Below are positions 41,356 to 49,502 of a stretch of DNA of 64,000 bases, piece by piece. The DNA lies in the NCBI GenBank assembly GCA_963972195.1, contig CAXATH010000007.1:62001-126000 (forward strand), given 5' to 3'. A model generated the notes under the pieces. The model did not search any database. It saw only the letters and a list, made by a program, of their open reading frames with translations, and had not been told where the DNA came from. The stretch is from Litorimonas sp963972195 (GTDB lineage: Bacteria > Pseudomonadota > Alphaproteobacteria > Caulobacterales > Maricaulaceae). Numbering within the stretch: position 1 is the stretch's first letter; the number at the start of each line of letters is the position of its first letter. A program made the translations under genes and the position numbers.

Positions 41356-41772
41356 CTAGATAATTGTGAGGCCTAGGCTGACGGATAGGTTTTGAACCAG
41401 ACCATTTGTCTGGATTGTCACGGGGACATCACCCAACATAGGGCCGCTGCGATACGCTACGTCGCTAAAACCCGAGCTATCAAGCTGACGAATTTCGCCG
41501 TCATAGGTGATCTGAGCTTGTTCCCCGCCAATGAGTGCCCGGTGAGATGCTATCACGCGAAAGCCGCGGCCCGTATTGCACATTTCGAAAACAGTACCGC
41601 TCGCGGACTCGCCGCTCGCGTCAACGGTGATCGCTGAAGATTCAATCTGGCAGACTTCGGGAACGACGAGAGAGATTTGAACGCCGGTATTTGCATCCGT
41701 GTTGCCGTGCGCGGTCGTAGAAAGCACTCCAGCCGCGATAAATAGAGCGGTGATTGATATACATGTACGCAT
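41356..41772 (-). CDS. secreted pilin-like (spore coat U type) protein on the opposite strand
   Basis: 138-residue secreted protein. Signal peptide about 1-23; EVCQIESSAITVDASGES and a second Cys in FEMCNTGRGFRVIASH follow, then a C-terminal strand VQNLSVSLGLTII. The pattern matches small CU-pilin domains. AAGGAGACTGCC supports the ATG. It converges on the tip-adhesin gene with a 1-bp gap. It may be a minor subunit expressed separately from the operon. Confidence 0.68.
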   Translation of the reverse strand: MRTCISITALFIAAGVLSTTAHGNTDANTGVQISLVVPEVCQIESSAITVDASGESASGTVFEMCNTGRGFRVIASHRALIGGEQAQITYDGEIRQLDSSGFSDVAYRSGPMLGDVPVTIQTNGLVQNLSVSLGLTII

Positions 41773-42354
41773 GGCAGTCTCCTTAACGGCAACACTAGTG
41801 GCGAAAGGTTAACGAAATGTAGCGCGGCGCTGTCGCCTTTTTCTTTCAATTCCCAAATTCATTCAGAGTAAAATGGCGTTGTGCTTAGCTAATGGAATGC
41901 GATGTTCTGCGGACAAATTATGACAGACACGGGTTCAGAGTTTTTAATTTATTGGTCCTTGAAATCGACCGCATTATTTACAGCCCTGAGCGCGGGAGTA
42001 AATTTGCGCTGAATTACGAGACGTTTACGGGAGCTGGGGATAGCCAAGTGAAGGTGCAACGATTGTATCGCTTTGGAAATACTCACATAGGTAGCATGTC
42101 TGCTTTGGGGGGCGAAGCGGACGTTAGCGCCGCCAGATATTTGGTCGTTTCCTTCTATTAATGTTCACATATACTATAGAATTCAGATCGAGAGTTTTAT
42201 TTTCTTGTCAAAGTTATACCCTTACGTCCCCTACTTAGCGGACCTGAAGCTTTAAAAAGTCTATTATTCCGAAATATTCATCTCGTATTCCTAATATGCC
42301 TGTTTATTCCTACGACTGATAACAAGATTAGCTTCAAGCGTGGAGGAACTTAAA
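41773..42354. other. 582-bp intergenic region with direct repeat copy B
   Basis: It contains the promoter side of the opposite-strand pilin, repeat copy B, and the upstream region of the XRE gene. An open frame at 41892-42161 exists, but it runs through the repeat and looks non-coding. The right part (42165-42340) is A/T-rich, with no clear operator. Confidence 0.4.
41961..42110 (+). repeat. imperfect direct repeat, copy B (right flank of fimbrial cluster)
   Basis: Partner of 35784-35927, in the same orientation. Core 41988-42032 is 39/45 identical to copy A. The two copies bracket the fimbrial genes at a distance of about 6.2 kb. Confidence 0.65.
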
Positions 42355-43026
42355 ATGCGATTTGGTGACTATATTCGTGACACTCGGCGCGACTTCAAAT
42401 GGACTCAGCCTCAGGCAGCAAAAGAAATCGGTATTGAGCAATCCTACCTCTCAAAACTAGAGTCCGGCAAATCCTACCCATCAGAGGACGTTTTCTCGTC
42501 CTTAGTTAAAGTCTATAAATTGGACCTAGCAGATTTGAAGAACAGATTATTTGCCGCTGATTTGGATCGTTTGAGAGAGATTAGCGAAATACGCTCTATT
42601 ATTCTTCGCAATGAGCAAGACGTCCGCAAAAAAGTTCAAGCTTGGTTGCTCGTAGGGGTTTTTGCTTTGGCTATGGGGGGCGCGTGCCTTGGTACAAGCT
42701 TTTTGGCTGAAGACCGAGAAGTCTCACTCTTCCAATATAAATCCGGCGGTCATGGGGAAGAGGACGAAGCTGTAAATAGCGTCACTCAAAACTTGTCAGA
42801 AAATCAGCAGGCATCAGCCGGAAAAGTTGAAGAACGATATCTAACTTTAGAGGAATATCGTGGTGTCGTTTTCTTTGAAAACCTACCCGAAGGAACTCGG
42901 ACTTGGCGGTTCTTCGGGAGTACAGAAAATACAGTTCGGTCCCAACTTCGCTGGTTTATGATACCCGCAATCTCTCTGATTTTGGGCGGGCTCGGCTGTT
43001 TTTTTGTAAGTTACCGTACATCATAA
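42355..43026 (+). CDS. membrane-anchored XRE-family regulator
   Basis: 223 residues. The XRE/Cro helix-turn-helix is at the N-terminus (MRFGDYIRDTRRDFKWTQPQ, EIGIEQSYLSKLESGKSYPS). A charged linker helix follows, then TM1 at about 96-117, an exported segment of about 80 residues, and TM2 at about 199-219. TGGAGGAAC fits the ATG at 42355. DNA binding inside and a folded loop outside suggest a one-component envelope sensor. The 80-residue loop resembles no domain I know. The lipoprotein hydrolase 47 bp downstream is a likely target or partner. Confidence 0.75.
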   Translation: MRFGDYIRDTRRDFKWTQPQAAKEIGIEQSYLSKLESGKSYPSEDVFSSLVKVYKLDLADLKNRLFAADLDRLREISEIRSIILRNEQDVRKKVQAWLLVGVFALAMGGACLGTSFLAEDREVSLFQYKSGGHGEEDEAVNSVTQNLSENQQASAGKVEERYLTLEEYRGVVFFENLPEGTRTWRFFGSTENTVRSQLRWFMIPAISLILGGLGCFFVSYRTS

Positions 43027-43073
43027 ACCAAACATCAAAATTCATCCAACAACTCAGTCTTGAGGACTATAGC

Positions 43074-44303
43074 ATGTCTAAGCCATTATTTCTGAATTCG
43101 ATACTAATAACATTTTTTTCACTTAGTGGATGCGGTACTATATCTAATGCCGATCTTCGCAACGCCAACAGCAGCCAAAGCGTGGCGACCGACAAAGACA
43201 ACAAGGACCTAGTAGAGCCCTACTCCCTATCTTATGCAAATAATTCGCCCTCGACGTCGAAAAAGGTCGAGCAATTTCGAGAGTTTCTAAAAGAATATCG
43301 CCAGGGAAATCTTGTCCTTAGTTTTTCTGTTGCAGTTCTAAAAGACGGTGAGGTTGTCATGCTCGAAAATATAGGGTGGCAGGATCATGACGCAGAGGAG
43401 CCAACGACCGCACAAACTTCCTATCTTGTCGCTTCAATTACCAAGACATTTACGGCCGCAACTTTGCTCGCAATGGAGGCCGACGGTCATATCGATCTTG
43501 ATGCTGATTTTACGACGCTCAGCGATTGGAAAGGACGCTGCGAATGGCTTACGTCTGCCGGGATTATATTCGGCGGGGGCGTGATGGATGACGGCCGAGA
43601 AATTAAAGCCCCGCGATGTGAAGGGCCTATAAGCCTCCGGCATGTTCTACAAAATCGCGTTCAAGGGGAGCCTGGATCATCATTTTTTTATAACCCCATT
43701 GTTTTCGGTCGCCTTTCAAATTGGGTCGAAGAAAATACAGATCGCTCTTGGCGTGATTGGGTGCGAAGTTACGTCTTGGATCCTGCTGGCCTTGATAGAG
43801 TGGCCGCAGGATGGCGAGATGCAGAAGGTGCCGAAGCCTTGACTCATCTCGCACCACCCTTCCGGCACGCTCCTGAAGATTCGGATGGACTAGAACCCTC
43901 AATACTCCCTAACCCTGAACTGAATGCCAGCTCCGGTATTATAGCCAATGTCTTGGACTTGGCCCAATATTCGAACGCGTTGGATGAAGGAAAAATTCTA
44001 TCTCCTGAATTGCGCGAAACGATGTGGACACCTGAGGTCGATAAAGACGGTGCGCCGGCACCCTATGCTAAGGGGTGGTTTGTCCAGAATTGGGAGGGCC
44101 ACAGACTTGTTTGGCACAGTGGTTGGTGGCCGGACGCTTATGCTGGTATCTTTCTAAAAGCTCCGGAGGATGGTTGGACGCTGATCGCTCTCGGCAACAC
44201 AGATGGAATTCGTCACGAGATAGATACACTGACAAAAGCTCAAATCGAGAAATCACCTTTGCCGTCAAAATTCCTCGACTTGTTTGTCAAAGATTCAAAT
44301 TAA
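43074..44303 (+). CDS. serine beta-lactamase-fold hydrolase lipoprotein
   Basis: 409-residue class C beta-lactamase/DD-peptidase-fold protein. Lipobox LSGC with acylated Cys20, and a Ser/Asn-rich linker to about residue 65. The catalytic S-x-x-K is S121-I-T-K124 (LVASITKTFTAATLLAMEADG). Second motif Tyr-Asn in SFFYNPIVFGRL; third motif HSGWWPD in place of K-T-G. It is probably an esterase, D-amino peptidase or peptidoglycan-editing enzyme rather than a true beta-lactamase. TTGAGGAC supports the ATG at 43074. It follows the membrane XRE regulator. Confidence 0.85.
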   Translation: MSKPLFLNSILITFFSLSGCGTISNADLRNANSSQSVATDKDNKDLVEPYSLSYANNSPSTSKKVEQFREFLKEYRQGNLVLSFSVAVLKDGEVVMLENIGWQDHDAEEPTTAQTSYLVASITKTFTAATLLAMEADGHIDLDADFTTLSDWKGRCEWLTSAGIIFGGGVMDDGREIKAPRCEGPISLRHVLQNRVQGEPGSSFFYNPIVFGRLSNWVEENTDRSWRDWVRSYVLDPAGLDRVAAGWRDAEGAEALTHLAPPFRHAPEDSDGLEPSILPNPELNASSGIIANVLDLAQYSNALDEGKILSPELRETMWTPEVDKDGAPAPYAKGWFVQNWEGHRLVWHSGWWPDAYAGIFLKAPEDGWTLIALGNTDGIRHEIDTLTKAQIEKSPLPSKFLDLFVKDSN

Positions 44304-44988
44304 AACTTCTCTGGCCTGTTTGAAATAACCATCAGATTATCTAATCATTCGCACGCTTAGCAGAGAATTTTGAAATGTCCGATATAGGGTCTAGTTCAAA
44401 ATGCGTCATCGAAAACTTTTGCCGTGTTGGATTATAAAGGTGCCTGGTGAGAATTCTCCGTCTATCTTGAAAATAGGAGCGGAGATTCAGTTTTTGAATT
44501 TAATCCACGTTTATCATCTTTAAAATTCCAACTAATTCATCCTCTTACAGAAAAACCAAGAGATGCGTCCTCACCCGTCCAACCCGGTCTATACTGCCCA
44601 TGTTCCGGACACACGGACAGGCGTGCTAGCGTGGCGTGTTGGTGTTTCGGACGGTGGGACTGAGAGGCCCTTGCGACGGCGGGGGAGGGATCCGGGTCTA
44701 TCAAGGCGCGTGCCTGACGCTCGAGGCTCTAACCTCTTCTCCAGATGATCGGAGAGAGACCGAGACCTTAGACTGCGGACGACCTCCAACACAGGAGGAT
44801 CGCTACAAGGCCGCTGCGATATAAACCGCCGCCGCGTGGTGAGAGCCGCGTAAAACATATTTCCCTTTGGTCTCCATCGCGGAGATCACCACGCGGGCTG
44901 TCCACCTTATTTGGAAACCGTGAGAAAGGCTCAGCACTTGATGGCGAGCGGTAGGAAAGGCGTGGGTGATGCACAAATCAATTTTTTC

Positions 44989-45107
44989 TGTCATTCCGCA
45001 CAAGGCCGGTAGGCCGCAGATGCGGAAGTTCGAGGGGTTGCGAGCTAACTCACCGGAGGCATACAACCTCTCGGCCTTCCGGGTTCGCTTTGCGCCCCAG
45101 AATGACA
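44989..45107. repeat. MITE-like long imperfect hairpin element
   Basis: 119 bp ending in 8-bp inverted repeats TGTCATTC / GAATGACA. Inside, GGAAG / CTTCC and CGAGGGGTTG / CAACCTCTCG (9 of 10) pair as well, so the whole element can fold into one long stem. It has no coding capacity. It resembles the dispersed GTCATTC-ended intergenic repeats of proteobacteria. Confidence 0.55.
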
Positions 45108-45183
45108 AGGTTGTAGGATTTATTCGCCACTCTAAGCCGGGATCACCATTGCAAATCATGGAAAGGAAAGCTTATGACACAAA

Positions 45184-45209
45184 CAAAAAAGCTCCCTTGC
45201 GGGAGCTTT
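45184..45209 (-). terminator. rho-independent terminator after rplT
   Basis: On the minus strand: AAAGCTCCC / GGGAGCTTT with a GCAA loop, then TTTTG. Confidence 0.85.
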
Positions 45210-45235
45210 CGAAAAAATCTGGTCTGTTGAAAATT

Positions 45236-45610
45236 TTATTTAACAGTATGTGGTTGGCTCGCATTTTTCTGGGCTGTTTCAACCAGAGCCTTGAAGCTTT
45301 CCGGCTCGTTACCGGCCATGTCGGCCAGGACTTTACGGTCCAGAGAGATGCCAGCTTTTTTCAATCCGTCCATGAAACGACCATAGGTCATTCCGTGAAG
45401 GCGGGCCGCCGCGTTGATCCGCTGAATCCAGAGGGCGCGGAACTGACGCTTTTTCAGCTTCCGGCCGATATAGGCGTATTGACCAGCTTTTTCGACAGCC
45501 TGATTGGCAATACGGAAAGTGTTTTTACGGCGGCCGCGATAGCCGGAAGCCGCATCAATGATTTTTTTGTGACGTGCGTGTTTAGTGACGCCGCGTTTTA
45601 CTCGTGACAT
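45236..45610 (-). CDS. rplT: 50S ribosomal protein L20
   Basis: 124-residue bL20, complete: MSRVKRGVTKHARHKKIIDA, RGRRKNTFRIANQAVEKAG and WIQRINAAARLHGMTYGRFM. It binds 23S rRNA early in assembly and represses its own operon in bacteria studied. It is last in infC-rpmI-rplT, 30 bp after rpmI. pheS, which often follows, is absent; a terminator follows instead. Confidence 0.97.
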   Translation of the reverse strand: MSRVKRGVTKHARHKKIIDAASGYRGRRKNTFRIANQAVEKAGQYAYIGRKLKKRQFRALWIQRINAAARLHGMTYGRFMDGLKKAGISLDRKVLADMAGNEPESFKALVETAQKNASQPHTVK

Positions 45611-45640
45611 AATATTACTCCAGAATAGAAAGGGCGGCGA

Positions 45641-45841
45641 TTAGCCGTTTGGCATGAATGATTTTTTGATACGCTTGGCATCGCAGTCTTTAAGGACTGT
45701 TGTACCGCGAAGTTTACGAATTTGGTCATTCGTACGTTTGATCATTCCGTGACGTTTACCGGCCTGGCCAGCTTTCACTTTACCACTGGAGGTGATTTTA
45801 AAGCGCTTTTTGGCGCCTGATTTGGTCTTCATTTTTGGCAT
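45641..45841 (-). CDS. rpmI: 50S ribosomal protein L35
   Basis: 66-residue bL35: MPKMKTKSGAKKRFKITSSG, then GKRHGMIKRTNDQIRKLRGT. The ATG at 45841 with AAGGAGACC is correct; the frame is open 23 codons further upstream, but that part is not L35. It lies between infC and rplT. Confidence 0.96.
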   Translation of the reverse strand: MPKMKTKSGAKKRFKITSSGKVKAGQAGKRHGMIKRTNDQIRKLRGTTVLKDCDAKRIKKSFMPNG

Positions 45842-46066
45842 TTCGGTCTCCTTGATTTGCGCCGTTCTCCAGACCCGGAGTTCGGCGCTGCCTTTAGAGC
45901 AGTCAGGCATGCCTTTAGCCCGAACTGCTGCAGTCTATTCCGGCTCTCGCCAGAAGACGCGCCTTATAAGCGTTCGTGACCAGAGGTCAAGCTACGCCGT
46001 GCACGTTGAGGGGGTAGGCTCCCGGCGTAAAAATGACGGGAGGCTAGATAATTTTAGAGGTAGGGA
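45842..46066 (-). other. 225-bp infC-rpmI intercistronic region
   Basis: Longer than usual for this operon. On the minus strand it has a 6-bp CTCCCG / CGGGAG hairpin (46019-46042, 12-nt loop) with no T-run. It may hold a second promoter or an L20-responsive leader; I cannot tell which. Confidence 0.35.
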
Positions 46067-46606
46067 CTAGCGCGGAGCGAGAACCATGGTCATCATCCGA
46101 CCTTCAGTTTTAGGCTCGAATTCGACCTTTGCCAATTCCGCGAAGTCTTCTTTTACGCGGGCAAGCAAATCCATTCCGCGGTCCATATGCGCCATTTCGC
46201 GGCCGCGGAAGCGGACGGTCACTTTGACTTTGTCCCCGCGGTCAAAGAATTTGTTCATGGCTTTGGTTTTGACTTCATAGTCATGCGTGTCGATATTCGG
46301 ACGCATTTTGATTTCTTTGAGAGCTTGCGTGCGTTGATTCTTACGGTTCGCCGCTTTCTTTTTTTGGTTTTCAAAGCGCATTTTACCGTAATCGAGGACT
46401 TTGCAGACCGGGGTCTCATTCGGAGCGACTTCAACAAGGTCTAATCCGGCAGCGCTGGCGGCGGCGAGGGCTTCTTCTAGAGGAACAACCCCGCGCTTTT
46501 CTCCGTCTTCCATGATGAGCAAGACTTTTGCGGCGGTGATGTCCCTGTTGATGCGCGGCCCCTTTGGCTTCTTGGACGGTGGGGCAGCTAATGGGCGTCT
46601 GGCGAT
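46067..46606 (-). CDS. infC: translation initiation factor IF-3, AUC start codon
   Basis: 179 residues from an ATC codon at 46606: IARRPLAAPPSKKPKGPRIN. Family motifs: LDLVEVAPNETPVCKVLDYG, KMRFENQKKK, KEIKMRPNIDTHDYEVKTK and VRFRGREMAHMDRGMDLL. The ribosome site TTAGGAG lies 7 nt before the ATC. The nearest in-frame ATG is 21 codons upstream, before the ribosome site, and its extension is unlike IF-3. Rare start codons in infC are the known basis of autoregulation, because IF-3 rejects non-AUG starts. Length then equals the E. coli protein (180). Confidence 0.92.
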   Translation of the reverse strand: MARRPLAAPPSKKPKGPRINRDITAAKVLLIMEDGEKRGVVPLEEALAAASAAGLDLVEVAPNETPVCKVLDYGKMRFENQKKKAANRKNQRTQALKEIKMRPNIDTHDYEVKTKAMNKFFDRGDKVKVTVRFRGREMAHMDRGMDLLARVKEDFAELAKVEFEPKTEGRMMTMVLAPR

Positions 46607-46687
46607 GTGAATTCTCCTAAGATTATTAAAGTCGGACGAGAATATGGCGGTAATGGCCAATATATTCAAGGGTTATGCTTAGCTGAC

Positions 46688-47833
46688 TTAACGGTTTTTT
46701 GCTGTGAGAAGTTCCGAATACACAGTTAAAACACGGGCCTGGAGCGATTTTCGGGAAAAATACCGCATTATCCGGGTTCTGGCGTTCTTTGAATCATAGG
46801 CCGGCCAGGCCAGAGCCCGCTTAATCGCTTTGGCCATAGCGTCCGAATCTCCAACAGGAACGAGCCATCCGGTTTTTCCGTCCTCCACTGTCTCCAAGGC
46901 GCCCCCGAGAGCCGTTGCCACAACAGGCCTGCCCATAGCTTGGGCTTCCGCCGCGACCCGGCCAAAGGCTTCGGGTTCATTTGACGCGCTCAGGACAACA
47001 TGCGCGCTGGCGTAAATGAGAGGCATGTCAGAGCGGTGACCTTCTATCATGACCCTGTCGCCCAGCTCCAAAGCCTTTATCCGTTCTTCAATCTCAGAGA
47101 CATAATTGTCCCGTCCTTGCGCGTCCCCAACGAGAATGAGACGGCATGATTTAGGAAGGTTCGCGATAGCGTCGAGAGCATCCAATTGCCCCTTCCAACG
47201 TGTCAAACGACCTGGGAGAGCTATAAATTTATCATGCGGCCCGCCCCAGAGACGGCGTTGATCCAGGACAGCATCATGACTCACCTTAGCCGGATCGAAT
47301 ACCTTCATATCCACGCCGCGGTGAATGACAGTAATCCTGTCGCTTTTCAGGCGATGAACTTTGACAATGTGGTCCCGGGTGTAAGTGGAATTTGCAATGA
47401 CCGCATCTCCTCGGGCCATGATAGAATTGTAAAAGCCTTTCAGCCCATTCTTGGCATTGTAAATACCGTGATAAGTGGTGACAAATGGGGTGCGCGTAAG
47501 TTTCGCTGCGAAATAGGCCGGCCAAGCGGGGGCGCGGGATCGGGCATGAACGATATTGATGTTGTTTTCTTTGATCAGTTTTCGAATTTGGAAAATACGC
47601 GCAATGACGGTCAGAATGTTTTTACTGCCTACTGGAGAGGTATGGAGCTGGCCACCGAACTCCTCTATCTCTTTTTCCAAGCGTCCCCCTGCGGACAGCA
47701 CATGAGCGACGTGACCGCGAGAGGTGAGGGCTTCCACTATATCTACGGTCGTCCGTTCTACGCCTCCTGCTTCTAACGCAGGAAGAATTTGCAGGACGCG
47801 CATTACGGGTTTATCCGTCTGGTTCAGACTCAT
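46688..47833 (-). CDS. GT4 family glycosyltransferase
   Basis: 381-residue GT-B fold transferase. The N-terminal loop is LQILPALEAGGVERTTVDI; the C-terminal nucleotide-sugar signature is NEPEAFGRVAAEAQAMGRPV, followed by ALGGALETVEDGKTGWLVP. It probably adds a sugar to lipopolysaccharide or capsule precursors at the inner membrane. It is isolated: no other polysaccharide gene is next to it. Divergent from an alpha/beta hydrolase (23 bp between the starts). Confidence 0.9.
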   Translation of the reverse strand: MSLNQTDKPVMRVLQILPALEAGGVERTTVDIVEALTSRGHVAHVLSAGGRLEKEIEEFGGQLHTSPVGSKNILTVIARIFQIRKLIKENNINIVHARSRAPAWPAYFAAKLTRTPFVTTYHGIYNAKNGLKGFYNSIMARGDAVIANSTYTRDHIVKVHRLKSDRITVIHRGVDMKVFDPAKVSHDAVLDQRRLWGGPHDKFIALPGRLTRWKGQLDALDAIANLPKSCRLILVGDAQGRDNYVSEIEERIKALELGDRVMIEGHRSDMPLIYASAHVVLSASNEPEAFGRVAAEAQAMGRPVVATALGGALETVEDGKTGWLVPVGDSDAMAKAIKRALAWPAYDSKNARTRIMRYFSRKSLQARVLTVYSELLTAKNR

Positions 47834-47856
47834 GTTTTAGGCTTTAAAGGAAATTG

Positions 47857-48603
47857 ATGACCAACGCACCCGACTTTCTAAACCTTTCTGACGGAACGAA
47901 ACTCGCCTACCGCAAAGTTGAGGGAAAGAGTCCAACAATTATTTGGTGCGGGGGACTGAAATCGGACATGGAAGGGTCAAAAGCGATATATTTGGAAAAC
48001 TGGGCGAAGCAAATCGGATACTCTTTTATTCGTTTTGATTATTTTGGTCATGGACTGAGCGACGGTAAATTCACCGACGGCACAATAAGTCGGTGGGCGT
48101 CCGATACAGTGTCCATTCTCGACAAGCTTACTGAGGGAGAGTGTATCTTGGTGGGGTCTTCCATGGGAGGATGGGCCGGGCTCTTGGCAGCGCTGGAGCT
48201 AAGAGACCGCGTGAAGGCAATGGTTTTGATAAATCCTGCGCCGGATTTTACCGAAAAGCTTACCTATGCAAGCTGGACGGACCTTCAAAAAGCCGAACTT
48301 TTGCAAAAGGGCGTGGTTTATGAGCCGTCGGGATTTGAAGAGCCTTACGCCTATTCTAAAGAATTGATTGAGGATGGTCGCGCGCGGCAGATATTAGACG
48401 CGCCCATCGCTCTGAAATGTCCCATCCGGATACTGCAGGGGGGCGAAGATACCGTGGTACCTCCAAAGCACAGTCACAGGATTATTGACGCAATTGAGAG
48501 TGAGGACGTCTCTTATACCTTGGTGAAGGGCGGGGACCATAGTTTGTCCCGCGAGCAAGACTTGAAACTCTTGAGCGTGACTCTAAGCGGTCTGCTCGAT
48601 TAA
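47857..48603 (+). CDS. alpha/beta hydrolase (ABHD10/thioesterase-like)
   Basis: 248-residue hydrolase. N-terminal LSDGTKLAYRKVEGKSPTII, nucleophile LVGSSMGGWAGLLAA, acid in LQGGEDTVVP, and His in VKGGDHSLSRE: a complete triad. The ATG at 47857 with AAAGG is used. The GSSMGGW elbow is shared with ABHD10-type (de)acylases and palmitoyl thioesterases. Its TAA overlaps the prmC start (TAATG). Confidence 0.85.
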   Translation: MTNAPDFLNLSDGTKLAYRKVEGKSPTIIWCGGLKSDMEGSKAIYLENWAKQIGYSFIRFDYFGHGLSDGKFTDGTISRWASDTVSILDKLTEGECILVGSSMGGWAGLLAALELRDRVKAMVLINPAPDFTEKLTYASWTDLQKAELLQKGVVYEPSGFEEPYAYSKELIEDGRARQILDAPIALKCPIRILQGGEDTVVPPKHSHRIIDAIESEDVSYTLVKGGDHSLSREQDLKLLSVTLSGLLD

Positions 48604-49502
48604 TGCCTCCTCCATCACAGCAGAGTTCTGAGCCAGGCCGATATTCGCAGCTTACGGCACGATCTGCGAAAAAACTCGTGGAAGAAAATTTTCGTCAAGC
48701 GGGCCTAGCCTTCGCCGAACAGGAAGCTATGGAGCTGGTTATGGCCGCGACGGGCAAGACCAGAACAGATATTATTTTAGGCGACTCTTCTTTTCTTGCC
48801 GCGGAAGATTTAGAAAAAGTTTCTGATTTCGAGGCGCGGCGCCTTTCCGGGGAGCCCGTTGACGCAATCTTGGGATGGAGAGAGTTTTACGGGCGGCGCT
48901 TTAAGATCACGAAAGATGTGCTTTCTCCTCGAGAAGACACTGAAAACTTAGTTCGTCTTGCTCTCAATGCTCTCAAAGGGAAAACATCCCCGTATTGTCT
49001 TGACCTTGGGACGGGCTCAGGAGCCATCATTCTATCATTGCTCGCTGAGCGCCAAGATCTGAGAGGTGTAAGTGTCGACATTTCAGATGCAGCACTCGGT
49101 GTTGCCCAAGAAAATGCAGCTCTATTAGGGGTTTCCGAACGAGTGGAATTCATCCAAAGCAGTTGGTTCGAAAATGTCACCGGAAGTTATGATCTTATTG
49201 TTTCCAACCCTCCTTATATTTCAGATGAGGCGATGGAAGGCCTAGAAAGCGAAGTCCTAGAATACGATCCTGATATTTCCTTGCGAGGCGGGAGGGATGG
49301 TTTGACTGCCTATCGACAGATTATTGAGATGGCCAAAGACTTCCTCGCTCCGAGCGGGTCTCTTTGGGTTGAAATCGGCTATGACCAGTCGGAAGCCGTA
49401 CAATCTCTGTTCCAGCAAAACCACTTGATCGAGATCGAAGTGCACAAGGATTTATCTGGTCAAGACCGCTGCGTCGGCGGAAAGAGCCAAGCTGAAATTT
49501 AA
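48603..49502 (+). CDS. prmC: release factor glutamine methyltransferase PrmC
   Basis: Methylates the GGQ glutamine of RF1 and RF2. 299 residues. Helical N-terminal domain, SAM loop LDLGTGSGAIILSLL, and catalytic NPPY at about 202-205 (DLIVSNPPYISDEAM). The start overlaps the upstream stop by one base. prfA is not adjacent; a hydrolase takes its place. The downstream DUF4167 and clpB genes follow the standard alphaproteobacterial order. Confidence 0.95.
   Translation: MPPPSQQSSEPGRYSQLTARSAKKLVEENFRQAGLAFAEQEAMELVMAATGKTRTDIILGDSSFLAAEDLEKVSDFEARRLSGEPVDAILGWREFYGRRFKITKDVLSPREDTENLVRLALNALKGKTSPYCLDLGTGSGAIILSLLAERQDLRGVSVDISDAALGVAQENAALLGVSERVEFIQSSWFENVTGSYDLIVSNPPYISDEAMEGLESEVLEYDPDISLRGGRDGLTAYRQIIEMAKDFLAPSGSLWVEIGYDQSEAVQSLFQQNHLIEIEVHKDLSGQDRCVGGKSQAEI

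Larger units (their letters stand above)
44304..45235. other. 932-bp non-coding region with structured DNA
   Basis: No credible coding frame. 44304-44560 is A/T-rich, with a CTCCG...CGGAG inverted repeat near 44456-44487. 44560-44910 is G/C-rich, unlike its surroundings. It contains a long interrupted inverted repeat: CCGCGTGGTGA then CCGCG, pairing with CGCGG then TCACCACGCGG, at about 44832-44900. A MITE-like hairpin and the rplT terminator follow. I could not match it to tmRNA, RNase P RNA, 6S or SRP RNA. Confidence 0.45.

Noticed and set aside
41892..42161. 89-residue frame across repeat copy B
   Set aside because: It reads straight through the direct repeat and ends in a stretch resembling translations of common intergenic repeats. 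Copy A is not open in an equivalent gene context, and differences between copies show no coding pattern.
44304..45235. tmRNA, RNase P RNA, 6S RNA or SRP RNA in the non-coding block
   Set aside because: I looked for the tmRNA TLD and tag codons, the RNase P GGAAAGTCCGG core, and the SRP GGTCAGGTCCGGAAGG loop on both strands and saw none. Left as unidentified.
44966..45607. 213-residue + strand frame
   Set aside because: It starts in the MITE-like element and then runs antisense to rplT; not a gene.
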